Below, piece by piece: positions 43,165 to 56,271 of a DNA stretch of 64,000 nt. The notes below the pieces were generated by a model. That model was not told where the DNA came from, made no database searches, and saw only the letters and a program-made list of their open reading frames with translations. This DNA is from Begonia masoniana (lineage: Eukaryota; Streptophyta; Magnoliopsida; Cucurbitales; Begoniaceae). Position numbers and translations under genes: made by a program. Numbering within the stretch: position 1 is the first letter of the stretch; each line of letters starts with the position of its first letter. Location: assembly GCA_022432975.1 (NCBI GenBank), contig CM039512.1:42755124-42819123 (forward strand), in the 5' to 3' direction.

Positions 43165-45056
43165 TTGCAGGATGATGCGTCTCCATTAAGGAATCAATGG
43201 TACCTGGACAGTGGCTGTTCAAGGCACATGACTGGAGATGCATCTAAGTTTGCTGTTGTCAATAAGAAGAAAGGAAATGTTACTTTTGGTGGAAACCAAA
43301 AGGGCAAAATTGTTGGCATTGGCAATATAGATAATCCTTCTAATCCAATCATTGAAAATGTTTTATTAGTAGAAGGATTAAAACATAATCTGTTGAGAAT
43401 AAGTCAATTGTGTGACAAAGGCTATAAAGTAATATTTAAATCAAATGCTTGTGTGATCAAAGACATTTCAAATAACAATGTTCTGTTTAAAGGCTTTAGA
43501 AAAGAAAATGTCCATATTATTGATCTGACTGATTTTGAGCATGTTGATGAGAAATGTTTTACTGTTAATTCTTCCAATGTCTGCTGGACTTGGCATAGGA
43601 GATTAGGACAGGTAGGAATGGATACCTTAGCTAAGATTACTAGGGAGAATTTAGTTAGAGGGATCCCTAAGATATCCTTTGAGAAGGATAAGGTCTGTGA
43701 AGCCTGTCAAATGGGAAAGCAGATCAAAAGTTCCTTTGCATCTAAGAATGCAATTTCTACTTCAAAGCCTCTCTAACTCCTTCATATGGACCTCTTCGGT
43801 CCTTCCAATATAGCCAGCTTAGGAGGCAAATTCTATGCCTTTGTTATTGTAGATGACTTCTCTAGATTCACCTGGGTATATTTTCTGAAGTCCAAGGATG
43901 AGACTTTTGATACCTTTTCTAGCTTTAGGAAAAGAGTTCAAAATGAAAAGGAGCTCACCATTATTGCTATTCGTAGTGATCATGGAGGAGAATTTGAAAA
44001 TGAAAGATTTGAACTCTTGTGTCTCAAACGTGGAATTGAGCAGAACTTCTCCTCTCCTAGAACCCCTCAGCAAAATGGTGTTGTTGAGAGGAAAAATAGG
44101 TCTCTCCAAGAGCTAGCTCGAACTATGCTTAATGAAAACTCTCTTCCTAAGTATTTCTGGGCTGAAGCTGTTGCAACAGCCTGTTATGTGCTTAATCGGG
44201 TCTCAATAAGACCTATTCTTGAGAAAACTCCATATGAGCTCTGGAGTGGAAAAACTCCTTCTGTAAAATACTTTAGAACCTTTAGTTGTAAATGCTTTAT
44301 CTACAACACTAAGGATAACTTAAGAAAATTCGATTCCAAATCTGATCTTGGAATTTTTCTTGGTCATTCTCTTTCAAGTAAAGCATATAGAGTATTCAAT
44401 AGGAGAACTCTAGTTGTAGAAGAATCAGTTCATGTCAACTTTGATGAGTCCCTTCAACCCACAATCAATATGGATGAGGATGATTCTTTGGATAGACAAC
44501 TGGACTCTCTTTCTTTAGAAAAGCTTAGTGATCCCCTTTAAGCAGAAAAATCTTTAGAACCCTCTTCTACTTCTCTAGATATTATTCCTGTCAAGGATGA
44601 AAATCCTGTTCTTCCTAGAGATTGGAAGTATGTCAAAGACCATCAAATAGATGAAATTTTAGGTGATCCTTCCTTAGGAGTTAAAACTAGATCCTCTCTT
44701 AGGAATCTCTGTGCCAATGTGGCATTCATCTCTCAAGTAGAGCCCAAGAAATTTGAAGAGGCCGAGAGTGATGATAATTGAATTTTAGCTATGCAAGAGG
44801 AGCTAAATCAATTTTGGAAAGGAGCAAGGTATGAGAACTTGTTCCACGGCCTATGGATCATCCCATCATTGGAACTAAATGGGTTTTCAAAAATAAGTTG
44901 GATGAAAATGGGATTGTGGTTAGAAATAAGGCTAGACTAGTTGCTAAGGGATACTCTCAAGAAGAGGGTAATGATTTTGAGGAATCCTTTGCCCCTGTAG
45001 CTAGATTAGAGTCAATTAGGATGCTCCTAGCCTTTGCCTGCTACAAGAACTTCACT
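43165..45056 (+). pseudogene. SIRE-B pol fragment (protease, integrase, start of RT)
   Basis: Protease YLDSGCSRHMTGD, finger WHRRLGQVGMD ... CEACQMGK, integrase core MDLFGPS ... IRSDHGGEF ... [10 protein letters not shown], then RT to [11 protein letters not shown] at the gap. Stops: TAA at 43774 (Gln in SIRE-C), TAA near 44539, TGA near 44779 (Trp), plus a small insertion near 44815. Because of a one-base loss between gag and pol, the frames no longer match as they do in SIRE-C. Confidence 0.9.
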
Positions 45057-45156
45057 NNNNNNNNNNNNNNNNNNNNNNNNNNNNNNNNNNNNNNNNNNNN
45101 NNNNNNNNNNNNNNNNNNNNNNNNNNNNNNNNNNNNNNNNNNNNNNNNNNNNNNNN
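45057..45156. other. Assembly gap (100 N)
   Basis: 100 placeholder N. The element changes across it (Sirevirus RT on the left, unrelated AT-rich DNA on the right), so the two sides may not be adjacent in the genome. Confidence 0.99.
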
Positions 45157-47547
45157 TCATGGGGAATTTCAAGTATGGCCTTCCACATAGACAATAAAAA
45201 GTTATGTTACATTCATTCATCATCTAGTTCTACACAAAAAGTTCTATTTTGATAAATTCCACATTTTCGAAAGACGAAAGTTATAAACACTACTCAAATA
45301 GAATAGTCATAGGCCAAGAAAAGGGATTTCTAATGCTTACCAGATTAGTCTGGTAACAAAGAGACAATTACAAATATTTCATCCACAAAATACTTGATTA
45401 TCCAGTGAATTACTAATCTTTACTAGAAAATTTCCAAACTAGAGATATTAAGATTCCATAAATACTCTAAATCATTGGCTCCTCAAAATGTAAAATATAA
45501 CAAAGCCGCAAAACAACTGAAAGAAATTACAAGACACATGACCCAAATTTAGCAAGGAAAAGAATTATGGTAAAAACTTAAGTTGATATATTGCTGACAT
45601 TTCGGCAATCAACATTGATATCTAGTACAGAACAAATATAAAAGAAACACGAGAACAGTACCCAAAAAAAAATTTAATTACTGTTAGAAGAAAAAAAGGT
45701 ATGGTTGGTCAAATTCACCTTATACAGACAGATAACAAGACAAACAAAATCAATATCTAGTCAACGCACACATGGGTCTGACACCAAACCTTTTTCTTTC
45801 TTTTCAGAACTGATTTTTCGATAACGCAAAAGACAAAATATGGAACAAACTCGAGATTAAAGCTTTCTCGGTTTTTAGAGAAGGCAAGCAAAACTCCCAT
45901 TTGATTGAACATCAAATAAATAATCTTAAAAAATCTTTATAAAAAAAGTACCAAACAACCTATCAATCTCTAACCTAAAAGAGTTCATTCAATTTTAAAT
46001 ACTTCAAATGCAATAGGAAGATTCAAAACTTTGAAAACCAATTCGTTTAGATTATCAAATAATCGATTGGCCAGCGGAATTCGCACCACGAAACCCCAAA
46101 AAAATCAAAATAACGACGAAAGGAAGCGAAAAGATTGATTTTACCAGAGAAATTGCAGGAAAAAATGACCCCTATAAAAGCTTTCCAGTGGAGACGTATC
46201 GCTACAAACTCATTCAGAATAATACGACGAAAATTCAACAGCTTTCTTCTCCGATTAAACGACCTCAGAAGTAATCGCGCATGCAAATAACTGCCAACAC
46301 AGATGGAGAAAAAAAAGATTGAAGAAACAACAGAGAGAATCGAGGCCACTGTAATTGGTAAAACCTTGAGCTGTATTCTCTCACAAAAACCGGAATCTTT
46401 TGAGAGAAAGATAAAAGAAGAACAGATGGTTGGCCCACAGCAGTGAGAATGATTGAAAGAGAGGAGACGAAAAGGGAGAGGGAGAGGAAGAGGGAGAGGG
46501 GGCTGAAGCTGAAGGAAGATGGTGGCACTGGGGATTCAACTGCATTTAGAAGGGTTTTGATGCCCAAATTTATAATTAAAGAAAACTGTAGGGACTTGAT
46601 AAATAAATAATACTTTAGTTTGGACTGCTCTCCTTATCCCCTTGTAGTACGAATGTACGACGACTTCAATCTGTCATTTTTACGCACGTGCACAATGTGT
46701 GCACAAGTATTTTAAAGATAAAATGTAATCTATGCATTCACATTTAAAATTATATACTAATTAGTTTTTAGACTATTTTTTTAACTAATAAAATTTCTAC
46801 CTTTCAATTGTCAGTAATTTGAATTTTGTCATTAATTTATTGAATATATCCAACACACGTGGTATCAGTAATTTAAATTTTGTCATTAATTTATTGAATA
46901 TATCCAACACACGTGGTATCACATTTTTTATTTACTCTGGTGTTTCAAGTCAATTTCTAACTTCTCCAGTAATTTTTGACACGATTTTATATGTTGTAAG
47001 TCTAAAAAATAAACATCTAATGAAATAAAAAACATAGTATAAACATGTTGAATTTATCAGATAAATTAACAATAAAGTACAAATTACCGATTAAAAAGTG
47101 AATGTTTCCTTCGTCAATAAATTAATTTAAGATCTAGTGTATAAATGACCTTAACCATTAGAGCTTAAATACATTTATGTTTCATGTTTTTATGAACACC
47201 AATAATTACATAAAAGTGAATTCATGTTTTTATTAATTTAAGATCTATTTTTCTTAGACTCGACTCGGCTGGTTTGACATCTTTACTATTAATGTGTAGA
47301 GAAAATCAGAACTAGGTTGAACTGAATCTGATATAGCTTCACCTGCTATCAAGTTGTGGTATTTCGTCCGTAAGTAATCATTTCATTTATTTTCATCACT
47401 AATTTTAACGAACAATATATCACTTGACAATTCTTTATTTATGTCATGAGTTGACATTTGTCAAAGTGAAAACAAATATACGTTTCCACACAAGACACAA
47501 AAGGGTGGAGGTCAAAAATCATATTCTTAATTTGTTACGATGGTCGT
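45157..47547. other. AT-rich region without recognised genes
   Basis: No domain-bearing frame. A minus-strand open stretch (46567-46265) is Ser/Leu/Phe-rich; with CT-rich DNA upstream it could be the 5' end of a host gene, but nothing identifies it. It holds a 54-bp duplication (46811-46918) and a hAT-end-like motif (about 47257-47292, inverted relative to 21612). This may be the oldest, least element-derived DNA here. Confidence 0.5.
46811..46918. repeat. 54-bp tandem duplication
   Basis: Two adjacent copies starting TCAGTAATTT at 46811 and 46865, differing by about one base, each ending in CCAACACACGTGGTA. The near identity indicates a recent event. Confidence 0.88.
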
Positions 47548-49483
47548 TGTAAAACCCGTCAATTTTAATAGTTGTAAAAATTTAAATAAATTTTTCGCGA
47601 GTTTTAAGTGTAAATAATTGGGATCCATTTCGTTAATTTATGGTAGGAATTTAGACCGTGAAACCGAACGTTCAATTAAAGGTAATCAATTGTAAAAATT
47701 TAATAAAAAGAATTAACTAAAATTTAAAATCAAAAATTAAATAAAAAGAATTAAATAGATTAAATATAAAATAAAACAATTAATAAAATAATTAATAAAA
47801 TAAAAGAGAAAAGTTAAAAGATAAGGTTTCAAAAGAAACCTTATCCCTGCTGCCGACAGAACCCAAAAACCAGAAGAGAGAGAGAGAGAGAGAGAAAGGG
47901 GAGAAAGAGAGCCGCGCGAGGGAGAACCGCCGACGACGGAACGACCTCCGTTCGTCGAGATCTTGGTGTCAAAACGTTCGCCTCGAAGCGTAGATCAACG
48001 TTTGTGAATGGCATTTTCGAAGGAAACGATTGGAGAGGAGTCGAGTAACGCGTTGGAAACAATTTTCGGCGAAAAAAGAGATTCTGAGGATTTTGCTGAT
48101 TTGGAAGCAATTCCTGAGGAGCCACGGTTCACTGAGGATAGGAGGACTCGCCGCCGGGGTATGGATTATTATACTTACTACGTTATACATATATGCACAT
48201 GCACGTATATTATTTTGGGTGGGATACCACTATTATTGAGGTCGGCATTTTTATTGGCATGATCATATTGCATTATTGTGGCATATATATTGATGACTGA
48301 TCTAACTACCTAGTGGAATTTATATGCCATGTTTTACTTACCTTTGCCGACGGGTTGTATTTGAGATTTCCCTGAGATTTATTATCTTTAGCATGCAGAT
48401 AGCTTCGTACTTGCATTTGATATTGTTCATGCATTGGTTTTCTGCTGTGCCATTTGGAGTTTGATACTGGAAATAACCGTCTGGCACTCTTAGCTGGGCC
48501 CTTATGCTAGGAGTATCAGGGGGTTTTGCCCAGTTGTTGTGGTACTCCCCACGCTTGTTTGGATAGGGTACGCCCCCTGAGAATAGGCAGAATGTAGGGT
48601 ACGCCCCCTTAGAATAGACGGAATGTAGGGTACGCCCCCTGAGAATAGGCGGAATGGGCTCGGAGTATGCTCGCCCAGTTACCCGACCTGGCCAGTGTCT
48701 GTTCGTTGCTACCCCGGTATGTTAAGTCCACCTTGTGGACCCCTTGGGCCCAGGGTTGAGTGGTTCGTCCCTCCTGGTGTGCCCTAGCGAGTGTCCCGGT
48801 GGCCCAGGGCTGAGTGGTTCGTCCCTCCTGGTGGTTGACCTTTTCTCTTCTCCCTATGAGGCCCTGCTTGGTGTTATCGCGGCCTTTCTGTGTTGGTGTG
48901 GTTCGGAGGATTCGTGAGTGACCTCCCTTTTCACTGTACACCTGGACATATATTTTTATGATAGAATTGTTGATGTGGGCCTATTTTCACTATATATACT
49001 TATTTTATCGTTAGCCCCATTAACCGTTTTAAATGGATAATAAGAAGAGAAATGAATAACATTAAAACTGGTTTTGATCTTTAAAACGTGCATTGATTTA
49101 ATAAGGCATGCATCATTGGGTGGTAGGTATAACATCTCATACTGAGTTTGTCACTCACCCCATCGACTCCCCCTCTACAGGTAAAGGAAGGAAGGCTAGG
49201 AAGTAAGGCCTGTCGTGTTTGGATTTTCCCTAGAGTCTTACCTTTTATTTTCCACAGCTCTGTACTATGTAAGACATTCGAGATTGTACCTTATTTTGGC
49301 ATGTAATTATTTTCATTTATCTTGTATTTCTAGGTATGTTTGTACTCTCTTTTATTTGTTGCTTCGAGGAGGTCTTGGATTAGTGCTAAACTTTCGCATT
49401 TAGCCTTAGGTTAGACGGTGGACCTCTCCGAGGTTGATCGTTTAACCTGGCGTTTCTGTTAGGCCCCCTCTCGGGTTGTGACA
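47548..49483 (+). repeat. Gypsy-B 5' LTR
   Basis: 1936 bp, TGTAAAACCCGTC ... GGGTTGTGACA. It contains a GA run (47875-47896), three 31-bp TAGGGTACGCCCC units (48564-48656) and a doubled GAGTGGTTCGTCCCTCCTGG (near 48760 and 48813). An 84-codon frame (48008) has no recognised content. Confidence 0.88.
48564..48656. repeat. 3 x 31-bp tandem repeat in gypsy-B LTR
   Basis: Units start TAGGGTACGCCCC at 48564, 48595 and 48626, each with GAATAG(G/A)C(A/G)GAATG. Confidence 0.88.
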
Positions 49484-49492
49484 GAAATTTAT

Positions 49493-49504
49493 TGGTATCA
49501 GAGC
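49493..49504 (+). other. Primer binding site, tRNA-Met (gypsy-B)
   Basis: TGGTATCAGAGC, nine bases after the LTR end, followed by GCAAGG. Confidence 0.85.
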
Positions 49505-52500
49505 GCAAGGTTCAATGACCTCTTAGTGACAAATGTTTGAGATCAAGTATGAGCAGATAGTAGGATACGTGGAAAGAATGATTGATGAAAAATGCTAATG
49601 TAGTACAATCTCATATTTTGCAGAAGAGTCACAATGCCACAGAGGAGGAGAGTTCCTCGTAACCCCGATCAGGACCCTAGCACCATGTCATCTATATTGG
49701 AGGCTTTGCGGAACCTGGTGAGCGGTGCTCAGGCTCCACCTCCACCTCCGGCTCCTGTTCCTACCCCTGATCCCACCCCTACTTCGACGATCACCCGGGG
49801 GGTATACTTTCGTGAGTTCAACGAACTCAACCCTCCAACTTTTGTGGGTGGTACTGATACAACGGAGGCTGAGAACTGGCTCGAGGTTATGGAGCTTAAC
49901 TTCGAGACTCTCCAGACGCCGGCTGAGTCCAGAGTTCCTATAGCTGTCCATTTTCTGAGGGAGGCAGCTAGGCGCTGGTGGTTAACCATCCGCGGTGAGT
50001 TTAATGTCGAGTCTATGGGATGGGCTGAGTTCACTTCTCTGATTCGTAGCAAGTTCAGCAGCAGAGAGTATAGGGGCATGATGACTAGAGCATATTACGA
50101 GCTGGTGCAGGGGTCTACATCTGTGACTGATTATTACAATCGTTTTATTCACTTGTTACCATATTCTGGAGGGGTCAGTGTGGAGGCCCAGGTTATTAAA
50201 TTTATTCAGGGCTTAAATTTTAGTATCAAGCGAATTGTAGCTGTGAACCAGTATGATAGTTTGCTTCGGGCTTATGAGGCCACCCTGAGGATAGAGAGGT
50301 TGTGTAGCTCGGGTGATAGCACCTCTCAGCACGGATCAGACCGTCGATTTTCAGGGAGGAAGATGACTAGGAGGGGTCAGCGACAGGTGTCAGATCAGGG
50401 TGGCAGTGCTAGTCGCTCTTCTGGATCTAGTGGTGGATCGTCCGGGAGCAGTAGGTACTCCCCTTATTCTTGCCATACCTATGGCCAGCCTGGTCATTTT
50501 AGGAGGGAATGTCCGTTGAACCAACCTCAGGGGCAGCAGCCGCGACACTCCTTTCACATTCCTGCAGCTGCTGAGTCATTCTCCCCTCCGAGGCAGCAGC
50601 CGCGACACTCCTTTCATATTCCCACAGCTACCGATTCATTCTCCCCTCCGGGCCAGCATCGGGGACAAACCCGACCACCTTTTCAGCAGGCTCAGTTTCA
50701 GACACCCCAGCGCCGAGCAGAGGATAGGCCTGTTACTGATACTCCTTATCGACCGATCGGGCAGCCCTTTGCTAGTGGTTCACCTCCTGTTCAGCAGCAG
50801 AGGACAGGTGGATTTCGTGGATCTACCACCAGAGCCAGTGGCCGTGGTCGCGATTATAAGGGCAAGGGAGTTGCTGGTCAGTCATATGCAGTGGACCAGG
50901 CCGATTATTTTCTTCTGCCAGACCAGCCTGCGGTTGTGGATGGTACGATTATGATCTTCCATACTTTTGCTCAGGTTTTATTTGATACTGGGGCGTCGCA
51001 TTCGTTTATTTCTGCTGATTTTGCTGAGGTGTTGGGATTGGCCATCGAAGAGATGAGAACCCCTTTCTTCTTGAATACTCCGCTGGGCGACAGGAGTGGG
51101 GTTGCTTATATCTGCAGATCAGTTTGTGTGGTGATCGACGATTGCAAGTTTTTAGCCGATCTTATTGTCCTGCCTTTAAAGCAGTTTGACGTCATTCTGG
51201 GTTGTGATTGGCTGATGAAATATCAGGCGATAGTTGATTGCCACTTGAGGCGGGTTACAGTTACCTCGAAGTCTGGCAGGGTTGTTACCTACCACCGAGG
51301 TCCTTGTACGGGGATTGTAAACTCTATGTTTCGGGTATGTTTACGAGGTAGGAGTGGATTGGAACAGTATGGGGGACTTTGGTCGATGGACCTAGACCTT
51401 GAGACCGCGGTGCAGGAGATTGATGTCTCAGTCGTCAGGGAGTACGATGACGTCTTTCCTGATGAGCTACCGGGTTTACCTCCAGACAGAGAGATTGAGT
51501 TTTGTATCGATCTCGTTCTAGGGGCTACTCCAGTTTCTATACCTGCCTACAGGATGTCACCTGCTGAGTTAGTGGAACTGCGTAAGCAGTTAGAGGATCT
51601 GCAGAGCAAAGGATTTATCAGGGAGAGTGGGTCGCCCTGGGGCTCTCCCATTTTGTTTGCTAAAAAGGCGGATGGATCGTTGAGGTTATGTGTTGATTAT
51701 CGGAGGCTGAACAGGGCTACTGTTAAGAACAAGTACCCGCTTCCACGTATTGACGACCTCTTTGATCAGCTCGGTGGTTCACGATATTTTTCGAAGATTG
51801 ATCTGAGGACAGAGTATCATCAGGTGAAGATTCGGGAGGAGGATATACCCAAGACTGCTTTCCGGACCAGATATGGACATTTTGAGTTCTTGGTCTTACC
51901 GTTCGGGCTTACGAATGCCCCAGCGGTGTTTATGGATCTTATGAACAGGATATTCCGGCCTTATCTGGATCGGTTTGTGGTAGTCTTCATTGATGACGTC
52001 CTGATTTATTCGAAGACTCGTCGTGAACATCGTGAGCACCTCCGCATTGTCCTGCAGACCTTGAGGGAGCATAAGTTGTATGCGAAGCGCAGTAAATGTG
52101 ATTTCTGGGCTTCTGAGGTGAAGTTCTTGGGCCATATTGTTTCGCGGGATGGTATTTCTGTTGATCCTGCGAAGATTGAGGCGGTAGTGGGCTGGCCACC
52201 ACCCAAGAACGTCTCGGAGATTCGTAGCTTCCTCGGGTTAGCTGGATATTATCGGGGCTTTGTGCAGAACTTTTCTTCTATTGCGGCGCCGCTTACCAAA
52301 CTCACTCGCAAGGATGTGCGGTTTGTTTGGGATGTCGACTGTCAGAATGCCTTCGAAGAATTGAAGCGAAGGTTGACCAGTGCTCCTATTCTGACAGTTC
52401 CGGATGGGAACCTTCCCTATGCTGTGTATACCGACGCCTCCGGGGTTGGTTTGGGGTGTGTTTTGATGCAGCAGGGTAAGGTTGTGGCTTATGCCTCTCG

Positions 52501-53773
52501 ACAGTTGAAGCCCCACGAGCGGAATTATCCTATCCACGACCTAGAACTCGCTGCCATCGTCTTTGCTTTGAAGATATGGCGGAGTTATTTATATGGGGTC
52601 AGCTTCCAGGTTTTCTCCGATCACAAGAGTTTAAAGTACTTGTTCACTCAGAAGGACCTCAACTTGAGGCAGCGCAGATGGGTGGAGTATTTGGAGGATT
52701 ATGATTTTAGTCTGGAATACCACCCAGGCAAGGCTAATGCAGTGGCTGATGCATTGAGCCGGTATCCTCGTGCTTCCATTTCCTGCATGATTCTGGATGA
52801 GTGGAGGAAATCTTTGGTGATTGGGGATTTTCAGTTGCAGTATCATGATACTGGGAGCCAGGCTTACATCTACCATGTAGTGGCTACACCATCGATGCTC
52901 ACGAGGGTGAAGCAGCTACAGCAGCAGGATGAGGAGCTTGTATTCAGGGTGGGACAGCTTCAGAATGGGGAACAGCTTGAGGGTTGGTCGGTGAATGCTG
53001 TTGGGGACCTATTCTATCGTGGTAAGGTGGCGGTTCCTCACATCGCCAACTTGAGGCAGGCTATTTTGGATGAGGCGCACAGATCCAGTTTTGCCATCCA
53101 CCCTGGCAGTACCAAAATGTACCAGGATCTGAAGCGTCAGTACTGGTGGGTTGGCATGAAGAGAGAGGTAGCAGAATTTGTTGCCCGATGCATGACCTGC
53201 CAGAGAGTTAAAGCTGAGCACCAGCGGCCAGCTGGTTTGCTCCAGCCATTACCGATTCCGGAATGGAAGTGGGAGGACATTACCATGGACTTCGTTACCC
53301 ATCTTCCCAGGACTCCTCAGAGATTTGATTCTATCTGGGTTATTGTTGATCGATTGACGAAGTCGGCACATTTCATTCCTATTCGGATGACTTTTTCTGT
53401 TGCCAAGCTCAGTCGGTTATATGTGCAGAACATTGTTCGTCTTCATGGGGTACCTTTGAGCATTGTATCTGACCGTGATCCTCGTTTCACTTCGGATTTA
53501 TGGAGAGGATTGCAGAGGGAGCTCGGTACGAAGACCCAGATGAGTACTGCACATCATCCCCAGACAGATGGAAGTCCGAGAGGACTATTCAGATCTTAGA
53601 GGATATGTTGAGGTCCTGTATTCTGGATTTTGGTAGCAGTTGGATAGACCACTTGCCACTGGTTGAGTTTGTGTACAACAACAGCTTCCAAACCAGCATC
53701 GGGGTTTCTCCGTTTGAGGCTTTGTATGGTCGGCCATGTCGTTCTCCTTTGTGTTGGGCTGAAAAAGAAGAAC

Positions 53774-56271
53774 TGTAACACCCCAGACACTATACCCAAT
53801 TTCCCCGTATAAATTTTTCATTTTATACTTATTACTTTTCTTTACTTTAAATAAAACTTTGTGCGGAATAAAAACTGAGGTTGAAGTCAGAACTGAAATC
53901 GGAAATCAATTCGAACCTTAAAATCATTTAGAACAAGACATTTAATAATTAATTGAAAACTTAAAACATTAATTTAAAAACATTTACAATAACACACAAA
54001 AGGGGAGGGCAGAATCGGGATTCTGCCCCCCAAGAGTATCAGTGATCGGGCGCTGCAATTTGCAGCGCCCGGGCGCCACATTCGCTGCATGTTGCAGCGC
54101 CCAGTCGCTGCAACCATGCAGCGCCCGGTCGCTGCAACCTTGCAGCGACCCACACCTCTTTCTCGCTTCATTCTTTTCCTTACACTTGCTCTCTGGAATC
54201 ACAATTTCCAGAGAGCAACACAATTTCCTCAAGCTCTCTGGAGTCCGATTCCAGAGAGCAGAATTTCACACTCTTCTTTACCCATTCTCTCAATTTACCT
54301 CATAACACTTATAACTTAAATCCAACCGACTCGCAGCGGACTTTGCGAAATCCAACTGCGTGGATGTATCTAAACATCGAGCATAACCGTATCAACCTAA
54401 AACCAATCAAAACATTTCCATAACATTCATTAAACAGTTTAAACCAAAACGTTTTACATACAATTATCAAAACGTTATCTAATCCCTATCCAGATCCAAA
54501 CAACCTAAATATTCTATACAATAATCAATTCAAAACATCCCAAAATAACCCCAGAGTCCAGACATACATCCCCACGGGTCAGAAAGTGCCTCGACTACAT
54601 AGCGCACTCCCACGGCCGTCATCCATCAACTGCATCAGACGGAGGAACGCCGTCCTCACCTGGTTCGATATCACCTAAGAGGTTACCTACACCATACAGA
54701 CACATATGAGATATTGAAATCTCAGTAAGCTACGTAAATGCAGATGCATGCGTGCGTATGTCATTCAGAAATCATGCTCAGATTCAGATTACAGATACAG
54801 AATTACAGATTACAGATTCATTACGTCACAGACAGACAGAATTGTCACCGAGACCTCGACCCACTAACCCAAGGGGGCCCGTCCGGCGGTTGGACTACCC
54901 CGTGGGGTTAGAGAGGGGGGTACACGCTTGCAACACGCACAGCCGTGCCTGAGCCCCATCTCGCGTGACCAGAAACAGACAGATTACGTTTATTCATTCA
55001 GATTCCGTTACAGATTTCATTTCAGATATACGTTCCTTTTCTTAAAAACACGTGCAGAAATTCCTTTTCATGACTTTCGAAAACCGTGATGCATGAACAG
55101 TTCATATCAGCGGAAAGTAAACAAACAACGTGCATACATTCATGGCAGTAAAGCAGAACCTATAAACAACTAACCTAACTACCCAACCAGAGTAACATAA
55201 AACAAACAGTTCCTCGAGTATTCCCGAGACGACGACGGAGTATGGTGCAGACCTTTGGGTCAAAGTAAGTCACGAAAACTTACCTCGAGTGCGCAGAACC
55301 ACGAGCTATGTCCACGAGAGTCGTGTGTCTGAGAAAAATACGACATTCACAGTTAAAACCAATTTAAACCATAAATGTCCAAATTTCAAAACTTAGCTAA
55401 AGAATTCTCCTAAATTCTTCACTTAGCTAATTAAAGCTTTTCTAACATTAATTATAGCTCGATTATCCAAATTAACGAGTTTTCCCCTAAAACCCGAAAT
55501 TTTACCAATTTATAACTTTTTCGCAATTCGACTTTTCTTCGTCCAATAACGTTCAATACGTTCAATATATACGTAATTATAGCTAACCTATTAATTACGA
55601 AGCCTAAATCGCGTTTTTAACGGAAAACCTAATTTAAACCCTAACCCTAAATCGAACTAAAACTCGAAACAAACGCTCAGAGATTGAAGCTACATACCGA
55701 GAGTAGCGAGAGGAGGAGAAACTGTGAAGAAATCAGAACGAACGGAGGTCGGACGGAGGTCGGATCGTTGGAAGTCGTCGGCTGAGGGGTGAAGAAATCG
55801 CCTCTGGCGATTGTGATTTCCAGAGAGAAGAAGAGAAGTGAGGGAATAGGGAGGTGATTGTTATTTTTATAAAATTTAGTTTGCAAATTACTATTTTGCC
55901 CTTAGTACTTAATTCTATTAGTTTCGTCCTTCGTTTCGTTAATCGTCCAACTATTCGGATTCTCGAAAGTTTCATATTTTGCCAATAACTTCTATTCATT
56001 GCCAGGGATTTATTAAAACTGTCCGTTCGCAATTTGGACCTTGTTTGCTATTTTTACGAGAACGTCTTTTACATTACGAAAAGCGTATTTACTCGGAATA
56101 TAGTGTTTGATCTCCGAAAATTTCCGTAAATTCCTTAAAATTCTAATTAATCGCTAGGATCGTAATGACGTTTTCTTTTCGTAAATCGGACCTGATTTGA
56201 CATAATTACAAAAATGCCAATAACAATATAATCATAATATAATAAAAGGTCCGTACAAACCGGATATTACA
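53774..56271 (-). repeat. Tekay-type solo LTR in gypsy-B integrase
   Basis: 2498 bp. On the minus strand it runs TGTAATATCCGGTTTGTACGG ... GGGGTGTTACA, flanked by a perfect AGAAC duplication (53769-53773, 56272-56276). Same LTR family as the palindromic element and the solo LTR at 11048. No polypurine tract, primer site or coding sequence adheres to it. It carries a hairpin cassette at about 54007-54260. Confidence 0.93.
54007..54262. repeat. Hairpin cassette, solo LTR
   Basis: GGGCAGAAT/ATTCTGCCC (54007-54028), GGGCGCTGCAA/TTTGCAGCGCCC (54048-54070), then further GCTGCA...TGCAGC pairs to about 54150, and two GCTCTCTGGA/TCCAGAGAGC hairpins (about 54188-54260). Distance from the U5 end is about 235-490 bp. 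Confidence 0.88.

Larger units (their letters stand above)
40190..45056 (+). mobile_element. Sirevirus SIRE-B, cut off by assembly gap
   Basis: 5' LTR (40190-41511), Met-tRNA primer site, gag and pol with many lesions, ending mid-RT at the N gap (45057). Sequence after the gap is not Sirevirus, so the 3' half is missing from the assembly or deleted. The left flank is Cassandra-like DNA; CCAAT (40185-40189) is the probable target duplication. Confidence 0.9.

Noticed and set aside
46265..46567. Small host gene (100 codons, minus)
   Set aside because: Ser/Leu/Phe-rich translation of CT-rich DNA without recognised motifs; possible 5' UTR but not supportable.
48008..48262. 84-codon frame in gypsy-B LTR
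   Set aside because: Present in the LTR leader in both LTR copies up to the SIRE-C break, but no motif; treated as LTR sequence.
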